Part shown: in pieces, positions 44,018-53,622 of the stretch
How positions within the stretch are numbered: position 1 is the first letter of the stretch
Layout of the letters: each line of letters opens with the position of its first letter
NCBI RefSeq assembly: GCF_000718005.1
Contig: NZ_JODV01000011.1
Direction: 5' to 3' (one strand)
DNA: 64,000 nucleotides
Source of the DNA: Actinoalloteichus_B caeruleus
Lineage (GTDB): Bacteria; Actinomycetota; Actinomycetes; Mycobacteriales; Pseudonocardiaceae
Translations under genes and position numbers: made by a program
The notes under the pieces: model-generated
Database searches by the model: none
Told to the model about the DNA's origin: nothing
Seen by the model: the letters and a program-made list of their open reading frames with translations, nothing else

Positions 44018-45808
44018 TCACCGCCTCACGAGTCTGCGCAGTTTGCCTGCGACGGGGTCAAGTTCACGCGTCTTCAGCAGCAACATCACCCCGAAGGTGA
44101 CGATCACCCCGACGATTCCGGCGAAGATCAGCTGGATCCAGGCCTGAATCGCTGAGTCGGGTGTCATTCCTCCGGAGCCGGTGATCACGACGACCAGCGC
44201 CGCCGCGCCCGCGCCGGCCACCGAGCCGACGAGGGTCTTCCCGATCGTCACCGCCAGCGCCCGGCTGCCGAGCCGGCCGATGCGGTGCCGAAGCCAGATC
44301 TCCCCGGCGATCCACCCGACGACGAAGGTCAGCGAGTTCACGAAGGTGATGCCGAAGACCACGTTCTCCGGTTCGAGCACCAGCGGGCACAGGTAGATGA
44401 GTGGCACCTTGGCCAGCGTCATCACGCCCATCAGCAGGGTGGGCGTCCGCGAGTCCTTCATCGCGTAGAACGCCCTGAGCTGGAGCATGGTGACGGCGTA
44501 GGGGAGGACGCCGAAGGCCGACACGGCCAACGCGATCCCCAGCCGGTTGCCGCCCTCCACGCCGCTGGCACCGTAGGAGAACAGCACCACGCCGATCTGC
44601 GCGCCGAGCACCGTCATCAACGCGCTCAGCGGCAGCAGGGCCGTCGTGCACAGCCGGCTGCCCAGGGAGAGGTCGTCCTTGAGCTTCTCGTAGTCGTGGC
44701 TGGCCGCGGCGGAGCTCATGCGGGGCAGGATCGCGGTCATGATCGAGAAACCGATCACCCCGTACGGGAGCTGGAGCAGCAGCCAGGCGTTGCTGTAGAT
44801 CGCGAGGCCGCCGTAGGCGGTGGCGACCCGGCTGAGCGCGATGAGCCCGACCTGGGAGACGGCGACGTAGCCGAGCACCCACGCGGCGAGCCCGCCGAAC
44901 TCCGCGAGACGGGAGTCGAAACCCCACCGCCAGCGCAGCGACACCTTGGCGCGCCGGAGGGCGGGCAGCAGCACGGCGGCCTGCACGACCACACCAGCGG
45001 TGACCCCGAGACCGAGGACCAGCAGGTGCGTGTCCGTCATGCGCACCGGGTTGACCGTCAGCTCACCGGGCAGCAGCGCGTAGGCGCCGAGGGTGCCCAG
45101 GATGACGACGTTGTTCAGGACCGGGGCCCAGGCCGGCGGGCCGAAGACCTGCTTGGCCTGCAGGATCGCCATGAACAGCGCGGACATGCCGTAGAAGAGG
45201 ATCTGCGGCAGCAACAGGTAGGCGAAGGCGGTGGCCAGCGCGGGGTTGGCCTCGGTGTCCCCGTCGCTGACGTACATCGCGGTCAGCAGCGGTGCTGCCA
45301 CCACCGACAGGATCATGCCGACGCCGAGGATCACCGTCGCCAGCGTGAGGAGCCGTTCGGTGAACGCCTGCCCACCGTCGGCGTCCTCCTTCTGCGCGCG
45401 GACGAGCACCGGGACGACGACGCTGGCGAGGACACCGCCGAGCAGGAGTTCGGTGATGATGTTCGGCAGGTTGTTGGCGGCCGTGAAGGAGTCGTTGATC
45501 GCGCCCCAACCCACGATCCAGACGAGGACGGCCTTCCAGAGGAAGCCCGTGATCCGGCTGATCAGCGTCGCGATCGCCATCGAGCCGGCCGCCCTGAGCA
45601 GGGACTTCTTCCGCCCCCCACCCGCACCGGACTCGGCGGTCGCCGCGGCGGTGGCCGTGGCCATGACCGTCGTCTCCGCGTCCGGGTTCGACTCGGCCTC
45701 GGGTGAGGAACCCACCGTGGCGAACTGGACCGTCTCCGCCTCCGAGGGGTCGGTTCCGGCCCGGATCGGCCGACCGATCCGGATGGTTTCCTCGTTGGGG
45801 TTGCTCAC
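44018..45808 (-). CDS. murJ: Lipid II flippase MurJ (MviN)
   Basis: The 596-residue protein has an N-terminal cytoplasmic tail of about 70 residues and the MviN core with some 14 membrane segments (AAGSMAIATLISRITGFLWK onward; FTAANNLPNIITELLLGGVLASVVVPV). It flips lipid II for wall synthesis. The tail repeats acid-Thr motifs: EETIRI (T8), AETVQF (T26), AETTVM (T46/T47), which resemble kinase targets read by FHA domains. The GTG has GAGGAGG upstream. The pseudokinase part of the mycobacterial MurJ is encoded separately downstream. Confidence 0.96.
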   Translation of the reverse strand: MSNPNEETIRIGRPIRAGTDPSEAETVQFATVGSSPEAESNPDAETTVMATATAAATAESGAGGGRKKSLLRAAGSMAIATLISRITGFLWKAVLVWIVGWGAINDSFTAANNLPNIITELLLGGVLASVVVPVLVRAQKEDADGGQAFTERLLTLATVILGVGMILSVVAAPLLTAMYVSDGDTEANPALATAFAYLLLPQILFYGMSALFMAILQAKQVFGPPAWAPVLNNVVILGTLGAYALLPGELTVNPVRMTDTHLLVLGLGVTAGVVVQAAVLLPALRRAKVSLRWRWGFDSRLAEFGGLAAWVLGYVAVSQVGLIALSRVATAYGGLAIYSNAWLLLQLPYGVIGFSIMTAILPRMSSAAASHDYEKLKDDLSLGSRLCTTALLPLSALMTVLGAQIGVVLFSYGASGVEGGNRLGIALAVSAFGVLPYAVTMLQLRAFYAMKDSRTPTLLMGVMTLAKVPLIYLCPLVLEPENVVFGITFVNSLTFVVGWIAGEIWLRHRIGRLGSRALAVTIGKTLVGSVAGAGAAALVVVITGSGGMTPDSAIQAWIQLIFAGIVGVIVTFGVMLLLKTRELDPVAGKLRRLVRR

Positions 45809-45938
45809 CTGGCCTCCTCACCCCGCTGCGATATCTGACCGCACCCCGCACGTGTTACCAGCTGCCAGCAGCCGAGGCTGCCATCAGCGCGGACGGCGTG
45901 GAGAGGGCCGCGCCGGCGGCGCGGCTCTTCGGACTGTG

Positions 45939-48419
45939 TCACCTGTCACTTTCCGTCGCTGTCGTGCCGGGGCCGCCGGCCGGTGGTCGACCCGTCGTGG
46001 AGGGCCCGCTCCGGTCGTCGTCCGGACCCGGTGGGTCGTCCTGGTCCGGCGCACCGGGGCGGGGTCCTTCACGGTCCCCGGCGTCGGGGGTTGGCGAGGG
46101 GCGCTCCCCGCCAGCCTCCCCCGGCGGTGGCGTGCCGCCCGCACCCCGGAACCTGCGGACGAGCCGACGTGCGGACAACAGCACCAGTGCCGCTCCGGCC
46201 ACCACGGTGATGATCACCGTAATCGTCCCGTACGCGGTCGAACTGACCAACAACCGCACCGGCGGTCCGAGTTCCGTCCCCCCCGGCGTGGTCAGGACGG
46301 CCGACACCGTGAACTGCCCCGACCTGCTGACCTCGGCGGGGATCAGGCGCTGCCGGGTGCTGTTGGCCGGGACGTCGAACTCCTGGGCGTGGGGGATGTC
46401 CAGCCCCGGCGAGTCGCGCAGCAGGACCTGGACCCGGACGCCCACCGGGAGGCGGTTGCTGACGGCCAGGGGGAGCGGTGAGTCGGAGGCCGCGAGGGAC
46501 AGCGGAGTGGCGGGGCGGTTGACCTGCACCCGGGCCAGGAGCCGGTCCAGGCTGAGGTTGGCCGCCGACAGGCGGTGGTTGGCGGCCGTGGGGTTGCCCC
46601 GCCAACTGCTCGACGTCGCGCCGAGGTAGGCCAGCCGAACCGGGTCGGTCAGGTCCTCCGGCTGGACCCGGCTGTTCGGGTCGACGGAGTTGTCGGGCGT
46701 GAGCGCGGACCCGAAGTCGGTGACCCGCTGGGTCCCTCGCCGGACGGACCCTCCGACCTGGGCCGGGATCTCGCGGGAACCCACGTCGGCGGGGTAGGTC
46801 AGCGCGGTGGCCCGTTCGGGGAGGGGGGAGTCGGTCTGGTCGACCAGCCATCCCGGGGTGGCCAGGTTCAGCTGGAAGAGGCGTTCGAGCCCCCCGAGGA
46901 ACGCGGCGTGGTCGGCGGGGCGCTGTTCCCAGAGCCGGGGCGGCGCTACCACCAGGCGGGACGCCTCGGTGACGTTGGCGTCCGCCGTGGTCCGGAACAG
47001 CAGCACGCCGAGCGAGTCGGTGACCGCGTCCCGGGCCGGCGTCGCGGGTTCGAGCGCGGCGGCCGCCGCCCCGCCGCCGCCCAGCTGGGGGCCAGGTGTG
47101 GCGGCGGTGTCGCGCAACGCGCGGCTGACCAGCGGGTCGATCGGGAGCGCCGTGGGTTCGACGGTCGCCCCGGACACGCGGGTGGGCAGCAGACCCGGGG
47201 TGGCCTCCTCCATGCCGGAGGGGGACAGCAGCAGGGTGCTGGTGCCGGACTCGGCCAGCGCGGACAACGTCGCGTCGTCCAGGACGCCCTCGGCGGGCCA
47301 CACCACCGACGACAGCGGTTTCGAACCGCCCAACACCCGTTCCACGATCTCGGCGCCCCGGGTGAACGCCAGGTCGCGGAGGTCGTCCATGCCTGACCTC
47401 GTCAGGGCCACCAGGTCGGCGTCCGCGTAGGGCAGCGCGATCACACAGCGTCCGCTGACCACGTCCCGCAGCTTGTTCAGCCAGACATCGGCGGTGCTGC
47501 CACCGGCGCCCTCGACGGGTCCCTCCCCGCTGGAGGACCGCACCAGGTACCCGGCTGACATCGCCTCGACGGCCTCCAGCAGCGCCGGGTCGATCGCGAA
47601 GCAGAGCGACCTGCTCAGGTTGGAGCCGGGAGCGACACCGTCCTCGATCGCCTGGAGGAGCCCGAACAGCCGCCCCCCCGGTCCGACCGACCTGGCGAGT
47701 TCGTCGTCGGCGAGGATCGCCCGCCCCCGGGTGTCCCGGCCGACCATCTTGGGAGTGGAGACCAGCGGCCACAGCACGGTGGTCGACGGGGAGACCGAGG
47801 AGGAGGCGGTGGCGCCGCCAGGCGCGCCCACCACGGGCAGCAGCATGGACGTCGCCGCCAGCCGGGCGTCGCCGCCGTAGTCGGGCTGGCCGTTCGCGTT
47901 GACCAGCAGCGGGTAGCTCCCGGGCTGGCTGATCCCGAGTGTGCCGTCACCCCCGGCCAGCGGTGCCCGCACGCTGAAGTCGGCGCTGTCGCCGGGGGCC
48001 AGGGACTCGACCACCGGGACGAACGGGGAGGCCGCGGTGTCCGTCGGCGCGGTTCCGTCGAGGGCCGCTCTGGCGGCGTCCGCGCTGGTGACCGGCTCAC
48101 CGCGTTGGAGCCGCACCACGACGTTGGAGAGGTTGCGGTCGGAGACGTTGTGGATCCGGCCCGTGACGACGAGCTCCGGGGGCCCGTCGGGAGTCACCAC
48201 CCGAGGGGTCGTCTCCGAGACGGACAGCTCGGCCAGGGCTGCCGCCGGGGTCGTCTGGCGGGGATGGCCCCCGGTGGCCGCCGGCCGGTTCTCCACCGCC
48301 CCCGCCGCACCGGCGGCACCGACGGCGATCAGACCGACCAACCCGAGGGCCGCCACACATCGCAGTAGGGACGCGCGCACGTCCGCCCGGTGGGCCCTCC
48401 GGCCCCGTTCTCGTTTCAC
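45939..48419 (-). CDS. DUF6049 family membrane protein
   Basis: The 826-residue protein has a signal peptide (about residues 17-47), a long extracytoplasmic part and a membrane span near 745-765 (YGTITVIITVVAGAALVLLSA) before a Pro/Gly-rich cytoplasmic tail. It is the positional match of Rv3909 (DUF6049), conserved beside murJ. The start GTG overlaps the NUDIX stop by four bases. Function is unknown; the context suggests wall-precursor export. Confidence 0.85.
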   Translation of the reverse strand: MKRERGRRAHRADVRASLLRCVAALGLVGLIAVGAAGAAGAVENRPAATGGHPRQTTPAAALAELSVSETTPRVVTPDGPPELVVTGRIHNVSDRNLSNVVVRLQRGEPVTSADAARAALDGTAPTDTAASPFVPVVESLAPGDSADFSVRAPLAGGDGTLGISQPGSYPLLVNANGQPDYGGDARLAATSMLLPVVGAPGGATASSSVSPSTTVLWPLVSTPKMVGRDTRGRAILADDELARSVGPGGRLFGLLQAIEDGVAPGSNLSRSLCFAIDPALLEAVEAMSAGYLVRSSSGEGPVEGAGGSTADVWLNKLRDVVSGRCVIALPYADADLVALTRSGMDDLRDLAFTRGAEIVERVLGGSKPLSSVVWPAEGVLDDATLSALAESGTSTLLLSPSGMEEATPGLLPTRVSGATVEPTALPIDPLVSRALRDTAATPGPQLGGGGAAAAALEPATPARDAVTDSLGVLLFRTTADANVTEASRLVVAPPRLWEQRPADHAAFLGGLERLFQLNLATPGWLVDQTDSPLPERATALTYPADVGSREIPAQVGGSVRRGTQRVTDFGSALTPDNSVDPNSRVQPEDLTDPVRLAYLGATSSSWRGNPTAANHRLSAANLSLDRLLARVQVNRPATPLSLAASDSPLPLAVSNRLPVGVRVQVLLRDSPGLDIPHAQEFDVPANSTRQRLIPAEVSRSGQFTVSAVLTTPGGTELGPPVRLLVSSTAYGTITVIITVVAGAALVLLSARRLVRRFRGAGGTPPPGEAGGERPSPTPDAGDREGPRPGAPDQDDPPGPDDDRSGPSTTGRPPAGGPGTTATESDR

Positions 48420-48961
48420 GCCAGCTCCGTGCCTGCCTGCTCGTTGGGGTCCGGGGAACGGCTCGTCGAGGGGGACCTCGTGAGGACCTCCTCCGTCCGC
48501 CGCACCAGCCGACGCTCGTCCGCGTAGGCCAGCCGCCCGTCGAGGTCCTCGAGCGGCACCCAGGCCACCTCCGTGACCTCGACGTCAGCGTCGGACAGCT
48601 CGCCACCCACCGCGCGGAGCAGGTAGTGGTGCACCGTCTTGTGCACGCGCCTGTCCCCCGCGATGAACCAGTAGTCGATGGTGCCGAGCGGGGCCACCAC
48701 CACGCCCTCGATCCCGGTCTCCTCCCGGACCTCGCGTTCGGCTGCCTGCTCGGCTGTCTCTCCATCTTCCAGGTGACCCTTGGGGAGCGACCAGAGCAGT
48801 CTGCCCCGGCGGTCGAGCCGCCCAATGATCGCAGCGTGCGTCCCGGCCGCGTCGAGCACCAGTCCTCCGGCCGATGTCTCCCGCACGGTCCGCAGCCGGC
48901 GGCGCCGGCGGCTCCTGCCGGTCGGCTTCCGGGAGCCGGAACGACCGGATGACGAGGGCAT
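48416..48961 (-). CDS. NUDIX hydrolase (MutT4-like)
   Basis: The 181-residue hydrolase has a complete Nudix box (GHLEDGETAEQAAEREVREETGI) after a basic head. Homologue Rv3908 (MutT4) is next to pcnA and Rv3909 in M. tuberculosis. Substrates of the family are nucleoside diphosphate derivatives. The first 25 residues are very Arg-rich and may not all be translated. It diverges from pcnA with 131 bases between starts. Confidence 0.93.
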   Translation of the reverse strand: MPSSSGRSGSRKPTGRSRRRRRLRTVRETSAGGLVLDAAGTHAAIIGRLDRRGRLLWSLPKGHLEDGETAEQAAEREVREETGIEGVVVAPLGTIDYWFIAGDRRVHKTVHHYLLRAVGGELSDADVEVTEVAWVPLEDLDGRLAYADERRLVRRTEEVLTRSPSTSRSPDPNEQAGTELA

Positions 48962-49078
48962 ACCCGGATGGTAGTGCGGAAACGGGGGTACCGGCCGGTC
49001 GTGCTGGGCCCTCGGCGGTCCGCGTGGCCCCGGCTGGTGGTGCGGCGGAGACCGTCGTCGTCGACCGGAGGGGGCAGA

Positions 49079-49084
49079 TACCCT
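49079..49084 (+). promoter_or_regulatory. pcnA -10 element for a leaderless message
   Basis: TACCCT ends eight bases before the pcnA GTG, and there is no ribosome site between them. Confidence 0.5.
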
Positions 49085-49092
49085 GGCTTGCC

Positions 49093-50580
49093 GTGTCTCC
49101 GGAACAGAAGCCGATTGCCAGCAGGTCCGCCGCGGAGCTGCGGACCCAGCGCAACGCCGTGGTCGAACTGCTCAGGGTGGCGCCGGTCGCCGACGAGGTG
49201 GCCAGGAGGTTCGAGGACGCCGGCCACGAGCTCTACCTCGTCGGGGGAAGCGTCCGCGACGCACTGCTCGGTCGGCTCGGGACGGATCTCGACTTCACCA
49301 CGGACGCGAGGCCGGAGCAGGTCGTGGAGCTGCTCACCGGCTGGGCCGACGCGATCTGGGACACCGGCATCGAGTTCGGCACCGTCGGCGCGACCAGGCG
49401 GGGCAGCACCCTGGAGATCACGACCTTCCGGGCCGACAGCTACGACAGGGTCACCCGGAACCCGGAGGTGGTCTTCGGCGACCACATCGACGACGACCTG
49501 CTGCGGCGGGACTTCACGGTCAACGCGATGGCCGTCCGCCTGCCGGAGCGCAGGTTCGTCGACCCGCACGACGGGATGACCGCGTTGCTCGAGCGGCGGC
49601 TCGACACCCCCGCCACCCCGGAGGAGTCGTTCGCCGACGACCCGCTGCGGATGCTGCGGGCCGCGCGGTTCGTGGCCCAGCTCGGCTTCCGCCCGGCGCA
49701 GCGCGTGGTCGCGGCCATGCGGGAGATGGCGGACCAGCTCGACCGCATCACCGCCGAACGGGTGCAGGCCGAGCTGTCGAAGCTGCTGCGCGGTCCACAT
49801 GCCCGGCAGGGGGTGGAGCTCATGGTTGACACCGGCCTGGCCGACCGGGTGCTCCCCGAGGTGCCGGCGATGCGCCTGGAAATCGACGAACACCATCAGC
49901 ACAAGGACGTCTACCAGCACTCGCTGGTTGTGTTGGACCAGGCGATCGAGCTGGAGGCCAACGACCCGGACCAGGACGGGCCCGACCTGGTGCTGCGGAT
50001 GGCGGCGCTGCTCCACGACATCGGGAAGCCGGCGACCAGGAAGTTCGAGGCCGGCGGTGGCGTCAGCTTCCACCACCACGAGGTGGTGGGCGCCAAGATG
50101 ACGCGACGCCGACTGCGTGAGCTGCGCTACTCCAAGGAGTTCGTCACCCAGGTCTCGCAGCTCGTCTACCTGCACCTGCGTTTCCACGGCTACGGCACCG
50201 GCCAGTGGACCGACTCCGCCGTCCGCCGTTACGTGACCGACGCCGGGGACCTGCTGCCCCGGCTGCACAAGCTGGTCCGCGCGGACTGCACGACGCGGAA
50301 CCGGCGCAAGGCCGCCGCGCTCCAACGGTCCTACGACGAACTGGAGGAGCGGATCGTCCGGATAGCCGCGGAGGAGGACCTCCAGCGGGTTCGCCCGGAC
50401 CTGGACGGGAACGAGATCATGCGGCTGCTCGGGCTACCGCCAGGCCCCCTGGTCGGGCGGGCGTGGAGCCACCTCAAGGAACTCCGACTGGAACGGGGCC
50501 CGCTGAGCAGGGACGAGGCCGAGGCGGAACTGCGGGAGTGGGCGCGTTCCGAGGGCCTCGAGCCGCCGCCGGCCCCCTGA
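49093..50580 (+). CDS. pcnA: CCA tRNA nucleotidyltransferase
   Basis: The 495-residue enzyme adds or repairs the tRNA 3' CCA; neither tRNA gene in this window encodes CCA. Seen are LVGGSVRDALLGR with DLDFTTDARP, RRDFTVNAMA, DDPLRMLRAARF and a C-terminal HD domain (LLHDIGKPATRK, FHHHEVVGA). Upstream in-frame codons belong to spacer. GTG 49093 is probably leaderless. Confidence 0.95.
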   Translation: MSPEQKPIASRSAAELRTQRNAVVELLRVAPVADEVARRFEDAGHELYLVGGSVRDALLGRLGTDLDFTTDARPEQVVELLTGWADAIWDTGIEFGTVGATRRGSTLEITTFRADSYDRVTRNPEVVFGDHIDDDLLRRDFTVNAMAVRLPERRFVDPHDGMTALLERRLDTPATPEESFADDPLRMLRAARFVAQLGFRPAQRVVAAMREMADQLDRITAERVQAELSKLLRGPHARQGVELMVDTGLADRVLPEVPAMRLEIDEHHQHKDVYQHSLVVLDQAIELEANDPDQDGPDLVLRMAALLHDIGKPATRKFEAGGGVSFHHHEVVGAKMTRRRLRELRYSKEFVTQVSQLVYLHLRFHGYGTGQWTDSAVRRYVTDAGDLLPRLHKLVRADCTTRNRRKAAALQRSYDELEERIVRIAAEEDLQRVRPDLDGNEIMRLLGLPPGPLVGRAWSHLKELRLERGPLSRDEAEAELREWARSEGLEPPPAP

Positions 50581-50638
50581 GCCCACCCCGGGACCCGGTG
50601 CCCCTCGGCGGCCCCAGCGGGTCGTACCGAACCCTCAC

Positions 50639-50688
50639 CCGGGTGGTCCTCCCCTCCGTTCGGGCGCCCTCCCCGCGCGACCACCCGG
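50639..50688 (+). terminator. Hairpin after pcnA
   Basis: CCGGGTGGTC at 50639-50648 pairs perfectly with GACCACCCGG at 50679-50688. The 30-base loop is long, so the call is tentative. Confidence 0.5.
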
Positions 50689-50800
50689 CGGGGGGCCGGC
50701 GCGGGCCGCAGCCCCGGCACATGATGGGACCACGGAACCCGAGTGTGGCAGGGGACGTCGAAGTGCCCGAGCGGTGACCGAAGGGACCGGGGGTGCTGGA

Positions 50801-51895
50801 ATGTCGGACCGGCAGCGGACGGCGGTACCTGAGGCGTCGATCCAGTACTCGTTCGGAACCGGGCAGGGCGCGCCGACGGTGTGGACCAGTCCGGCGTCGG
50901 TGGACGTGACCGGGGCGGGAGTCGCGGACGCGGTGCCGCTCGACTTCACCGGCGACGGCCGCCGGGTCGACCTGCTGTGGGACTCGGACGGGGACGGGAT
51001 CGCCGACACGGTCCTGCTCGACCTCGACGGCGATGGGGTCGTGGACGCCGCGTTCACCGACCCGACCGGGTTGGGGACCTGGAACGCCCGCGCGGAACTC
51101 CCGCCCTGGGGAGAGGGCTCCGTGGTGCCGCACCCCGACCGGGTGCCCGACCAGCGGTCCGGTGAACAGGAGCCCGGGTTCCCCCCGGCTGTTCCGACCC
51201 TCCCCGGTGAGGACCCGGCCGGAGACGAGGCGACCGGTGGAGCGGAGGACCGGGTCGGCGGGGCCGAGCCGGGGGGAACCGACGCCCCGCCAGGGGAGGG
51301 CACCGAGCGGGTACCGGCGCCTCCCGCCGACGAGACCCGCGAGACCGAGGAGACCGAGGAGACCGGCGAGACCGGCGAGACCGGCGAGACCGGCGAGACC
51401 GAGGAGCGTCCGCCACGCGAGGAGGGGCCCGGTGTCGAGGAGGCCCCGGTTCCCGACTCCGAGTGGGCCGACGACGTCCGGGACGGTGCCGGCGACGTCG
51501 GGGAGGGCACCAGGCCCGACGATCCGTGGCTGGACGACATCTTCGGCGCCGTCGCGCCGGACGGTGGCGGGGCGGGCACCCCACTGCGGTGGGTTGACTC
51601 GGCGGGGCGGGAACAGGTGGCCGTGGCCCGGGTCGACGTCGACCAGGACGGGGTGCCCGACGCGGCCTGGGTGGACTACGACGGGGACGGCCGGGCGAAC
51701 GAGGCCGTGGTGGACGTGGACGGCGACGGCCGGGCTGACGAGGTGTACGTCGACAGCGACGGGGACGGCGTCCTGGACACCGTGTACCTGGACACCGACG
51801 GGGACGGCGTGATGGACGTCAGGCTGGTGGACACCGACGGGGACGGGGAGATGGACCGGGTGATCGGACGCGGCGAGGAGGGGTTCGACCTCTGA
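50801..51895 (+). CDS. Protein with tandem calcium-type DxDGDG repeats, no signal peptide
   Basis: The 364-residue acidic protein (from ATG 50801; GTG 50774 is an alternative) has two groups of DxDGDGxxD repeats. The first is near residues 55-85 (DSDGDGIADTVLLDLDGDGVVDAAF-type). The second, near 275-350, has about six units alternating with VYVD or VYLD strands. Such loops bind calcium in dockerin, EF-hand and thrombospondin-3 repeats. Between them is a disordered Pro/Glu segment with a GET repeat. No signal peptide or membrane span is seen. Function is unknown. Confidence 0.75.
   Translation: MSDRQRTAVPEASIQYSFGTGQGAPTVWTSPASVDVTGAGVADAVPLDFTGDGRRVDLLWDSDGDGIADTVLLDLDGDGVVDAAFTDPTGLGTWNARAELPPWGEGSVVPHPDRVPDQRSGEQEPGFPPAVPTLPGEDPAGDEATGGAEDRVGGAEPGGTDAPPGEGTERVPAPPADETRETEETEETGETGETGETGETEERPPREEGPGVEEAPVPDSEWADDVRDGAGDVGEGTRPDDPWLDDIFGAVAPDGGGAGTPLRWVDSAGREQVAVARVDVDQDGVPDAAWVDYDGDGRANEAVVDVDGDGRADEVYVDSDGDGVLDTVYLDTDGDGVMDVRLVDTDGDGEMDRVIGRGEEGFDL
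51341..51403 (+). repeat. 9-bp tandem repeat (about seven units)
   Basis: Units GAGACCGAG (two), GAGACCGGC (four) and GAGACCGAG encode ETE/ETG triplets in the repeat protein. In-frame changes in copy number are likely between strains. Confidence 0.85.
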
Positions 51896-51970
51896 GACCG
51901 GCGGCCTGACGTGGGCACGGGGCCGCGTAGGGCGCCCGCACGGGCGCTGGTGCGGGGCGGGGGGCTCGGG

Positions 51971-53491
51971 TCAGCTCGTGGGGCGCGGGGCGGAGGACTC
52001 CGGCCCCCGGTCGCCGTCCCGTTCGTCGGGCGCGGGGTCGCCCGCCTCGACCGCTCCGCCGGCCGAACCGCCCCCTCCCGGGCCGTCCTCCGGTGCCCGA
52101 CGACTGGCCATCCCGTGTCCCACCAGCCCCAGCAGGTACAGCCCCGCGGCGGCGAAGAGCAGGGCGGGCGAGCGCCCGTCCAGCGGGGCGACCGTGGCGG
52201 CCGCGGCGATCGCGGCCACGTACATGACGTTGAACAGGGTGTCGTACAACGCGAAGACCCGACCCCGGTGCTCGTCGACGATGTCCCGCTGGACGGCCGC
52301 GTCGGCGCACAGCTTGACGACCTGGCCAGCGAGCCCCACCAGGAACGACGCGAGCAGCAGGGTCGGGAGCGTCGTCACGATGCCCAGCAGCAGCATGGTC
52401 GCCGCTCCGCCGAGCAGGGCGCCGCGCACGGCTCCTCGCGCACCGTGCCTCGCGACGAGCCGGGGGGTGAGCAGCGCCCCCACGACGATCCCGGCGGCGG
52501 CGGCCCCCACTACCTGGCCGACGCCCAGCAGTCCCGCCCGGAACGGCCCGAGGTCGGTGAAACCGTGCCGCATGAGCAACAGCCCGGTGAGGGTTACCAC
52601 GCCGAACGCGGCCCGATGGCTGATCAACGCCAGGAACCCCGCCGTGACGGAGGGCACCGACAACGCGGTCCGCCCTCCGTCGCGCAGGCCGCCCGCCACC
52701 GCGGCGAGCGTCGCCAACAGGCCTGGCCTGGCGGCGGCCCCGGCGGGGGGCGGGTCGACGCGGCCGTCGGCGGCGGAGGTCCCGGTCGGTTCGTGGCCTG
52801 GGCCCAGAGCCCCGCGGCTGAAACCGACCAGCACGAGGGCCGCGACCAGCGAGCCGGCGGCGGCGATCACGGTGACCAGCGCGGACCCGGCGTCGCCCGC
52901 GCCCAGCACCTCCCGGAGGACGATGGCGGAACCGGCGCCGATGGCGGTGACGGCCGCGCCGAGCGTGGTCGCCGCCGCGTTCGCCGGGACCAGTTCCCCC
53001 GGCGCCACCACGTGCGGCAGTGACGCCGACAGGCCCGCCCCGACGAACCGGCTGACCCCCATCACGAGGAGGGCACCCGCGTACAGCGGCGCCCCGGCGA
53101 CGCCCGCCGCGACCGCGGCCGAGGTCAGCACGATCAGTGCCCCGCGCACCAGGTTGGCCGTCAGCAACACCCGTCGGCGGTCCCACCGGTCCAGCAGCGC
53201 TCCGGCGAACGGGCCCACCACCGAGTAGGGCAGGAGCAGGACCGCCAGGCCCGCCGCCACCACGGCCGGGTCGGCCTCCCGCTCCGGGTTGAACAGGACG
53301 GCGCTCCCGAGACCGGCCTGGAAGATCCCGTCGCCCCACTGCGCGGTGAAGCGGCTGATCAACAGCCTGCGGAACCCGGCCCGGGTGCGGACCAACATCA
53401 TGAGCAGCCGGGTGCCGCCGGGCGGCCGGGGCTCGACACCACCGGTGGTGCTCGGTGGGGTGGGGTCGCTCTGGTCGGCACCGGCGTTCAC
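51971..53491 (-). CDS. MFS transporter
   Basis: The 506-residue protein has about 12 membrane segments and the MFS loop motif GALLDRWDRRRVLL after segment 2. ISRFTAQWGDGIFQAGL in segment 1 is typical of the group of Rv0037c. The N- and C-terminal tails are disordered. It converges with the repeat-protein gene and diverges from yqgE, the same neighbour as in M. tuberculosis. The substrate is unknown. Confidence 0.9.
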   Translation of the reverse strand: MNAGADQSDPTPPSTTGGVEPRPPGGTRLLMMLVRTRAGFRRLLISRFTAQWGDGIFQAGLGSAVLFNPEREADPAVVAAGLAVLLLPYSVVGPFAGALLDRWDRRRVLLTANLVRGALIVLTSAAVAAGVAGAPLYAGALLVMGVSRFVGAGLSASLPHVVAPGELVPANAAATTLGAAVTAIGAGSAIVLREVLGAGDAGSALVTVIAAAGSLVAALVLVGFSRGALGPGHEPTGTSAADGRVDPPPAGAAARPGLLATLAAVAGGLRDGGRTALSVPSVTAGFLALISHRAAFGVVTLTGLLLMRHGFTDLGPFRAGLLGVGQVVGAAAAGIVVGALLTPRLVARHGARGAVRGALLGGAATMLLLGIVTTLPTLLLASFLVGLAGQVVKLCADAAVQRDIVDEHRGRVFALYDTLFNVMYVAAIAAAATVAPLDGRSPALLFAAAGLYLLGLVGHGMASRRAPEDGPGGGGSAGGAVEAGDPAPDERDGDRGPESSAPRPTS

Positions 53492-53622
53492 GGTTGCCGA
53501 GCCTAGTCACGACCTCGGTCCCGCGTGGGTCGCGACGCCCGACACCGACGAGTGGGTCCGCCGGGGAAGCGGGCGGGTGGTACCGGCTGTTCGGGACGAC
53601 GGCCAGGTGAAATCATGGTGGA

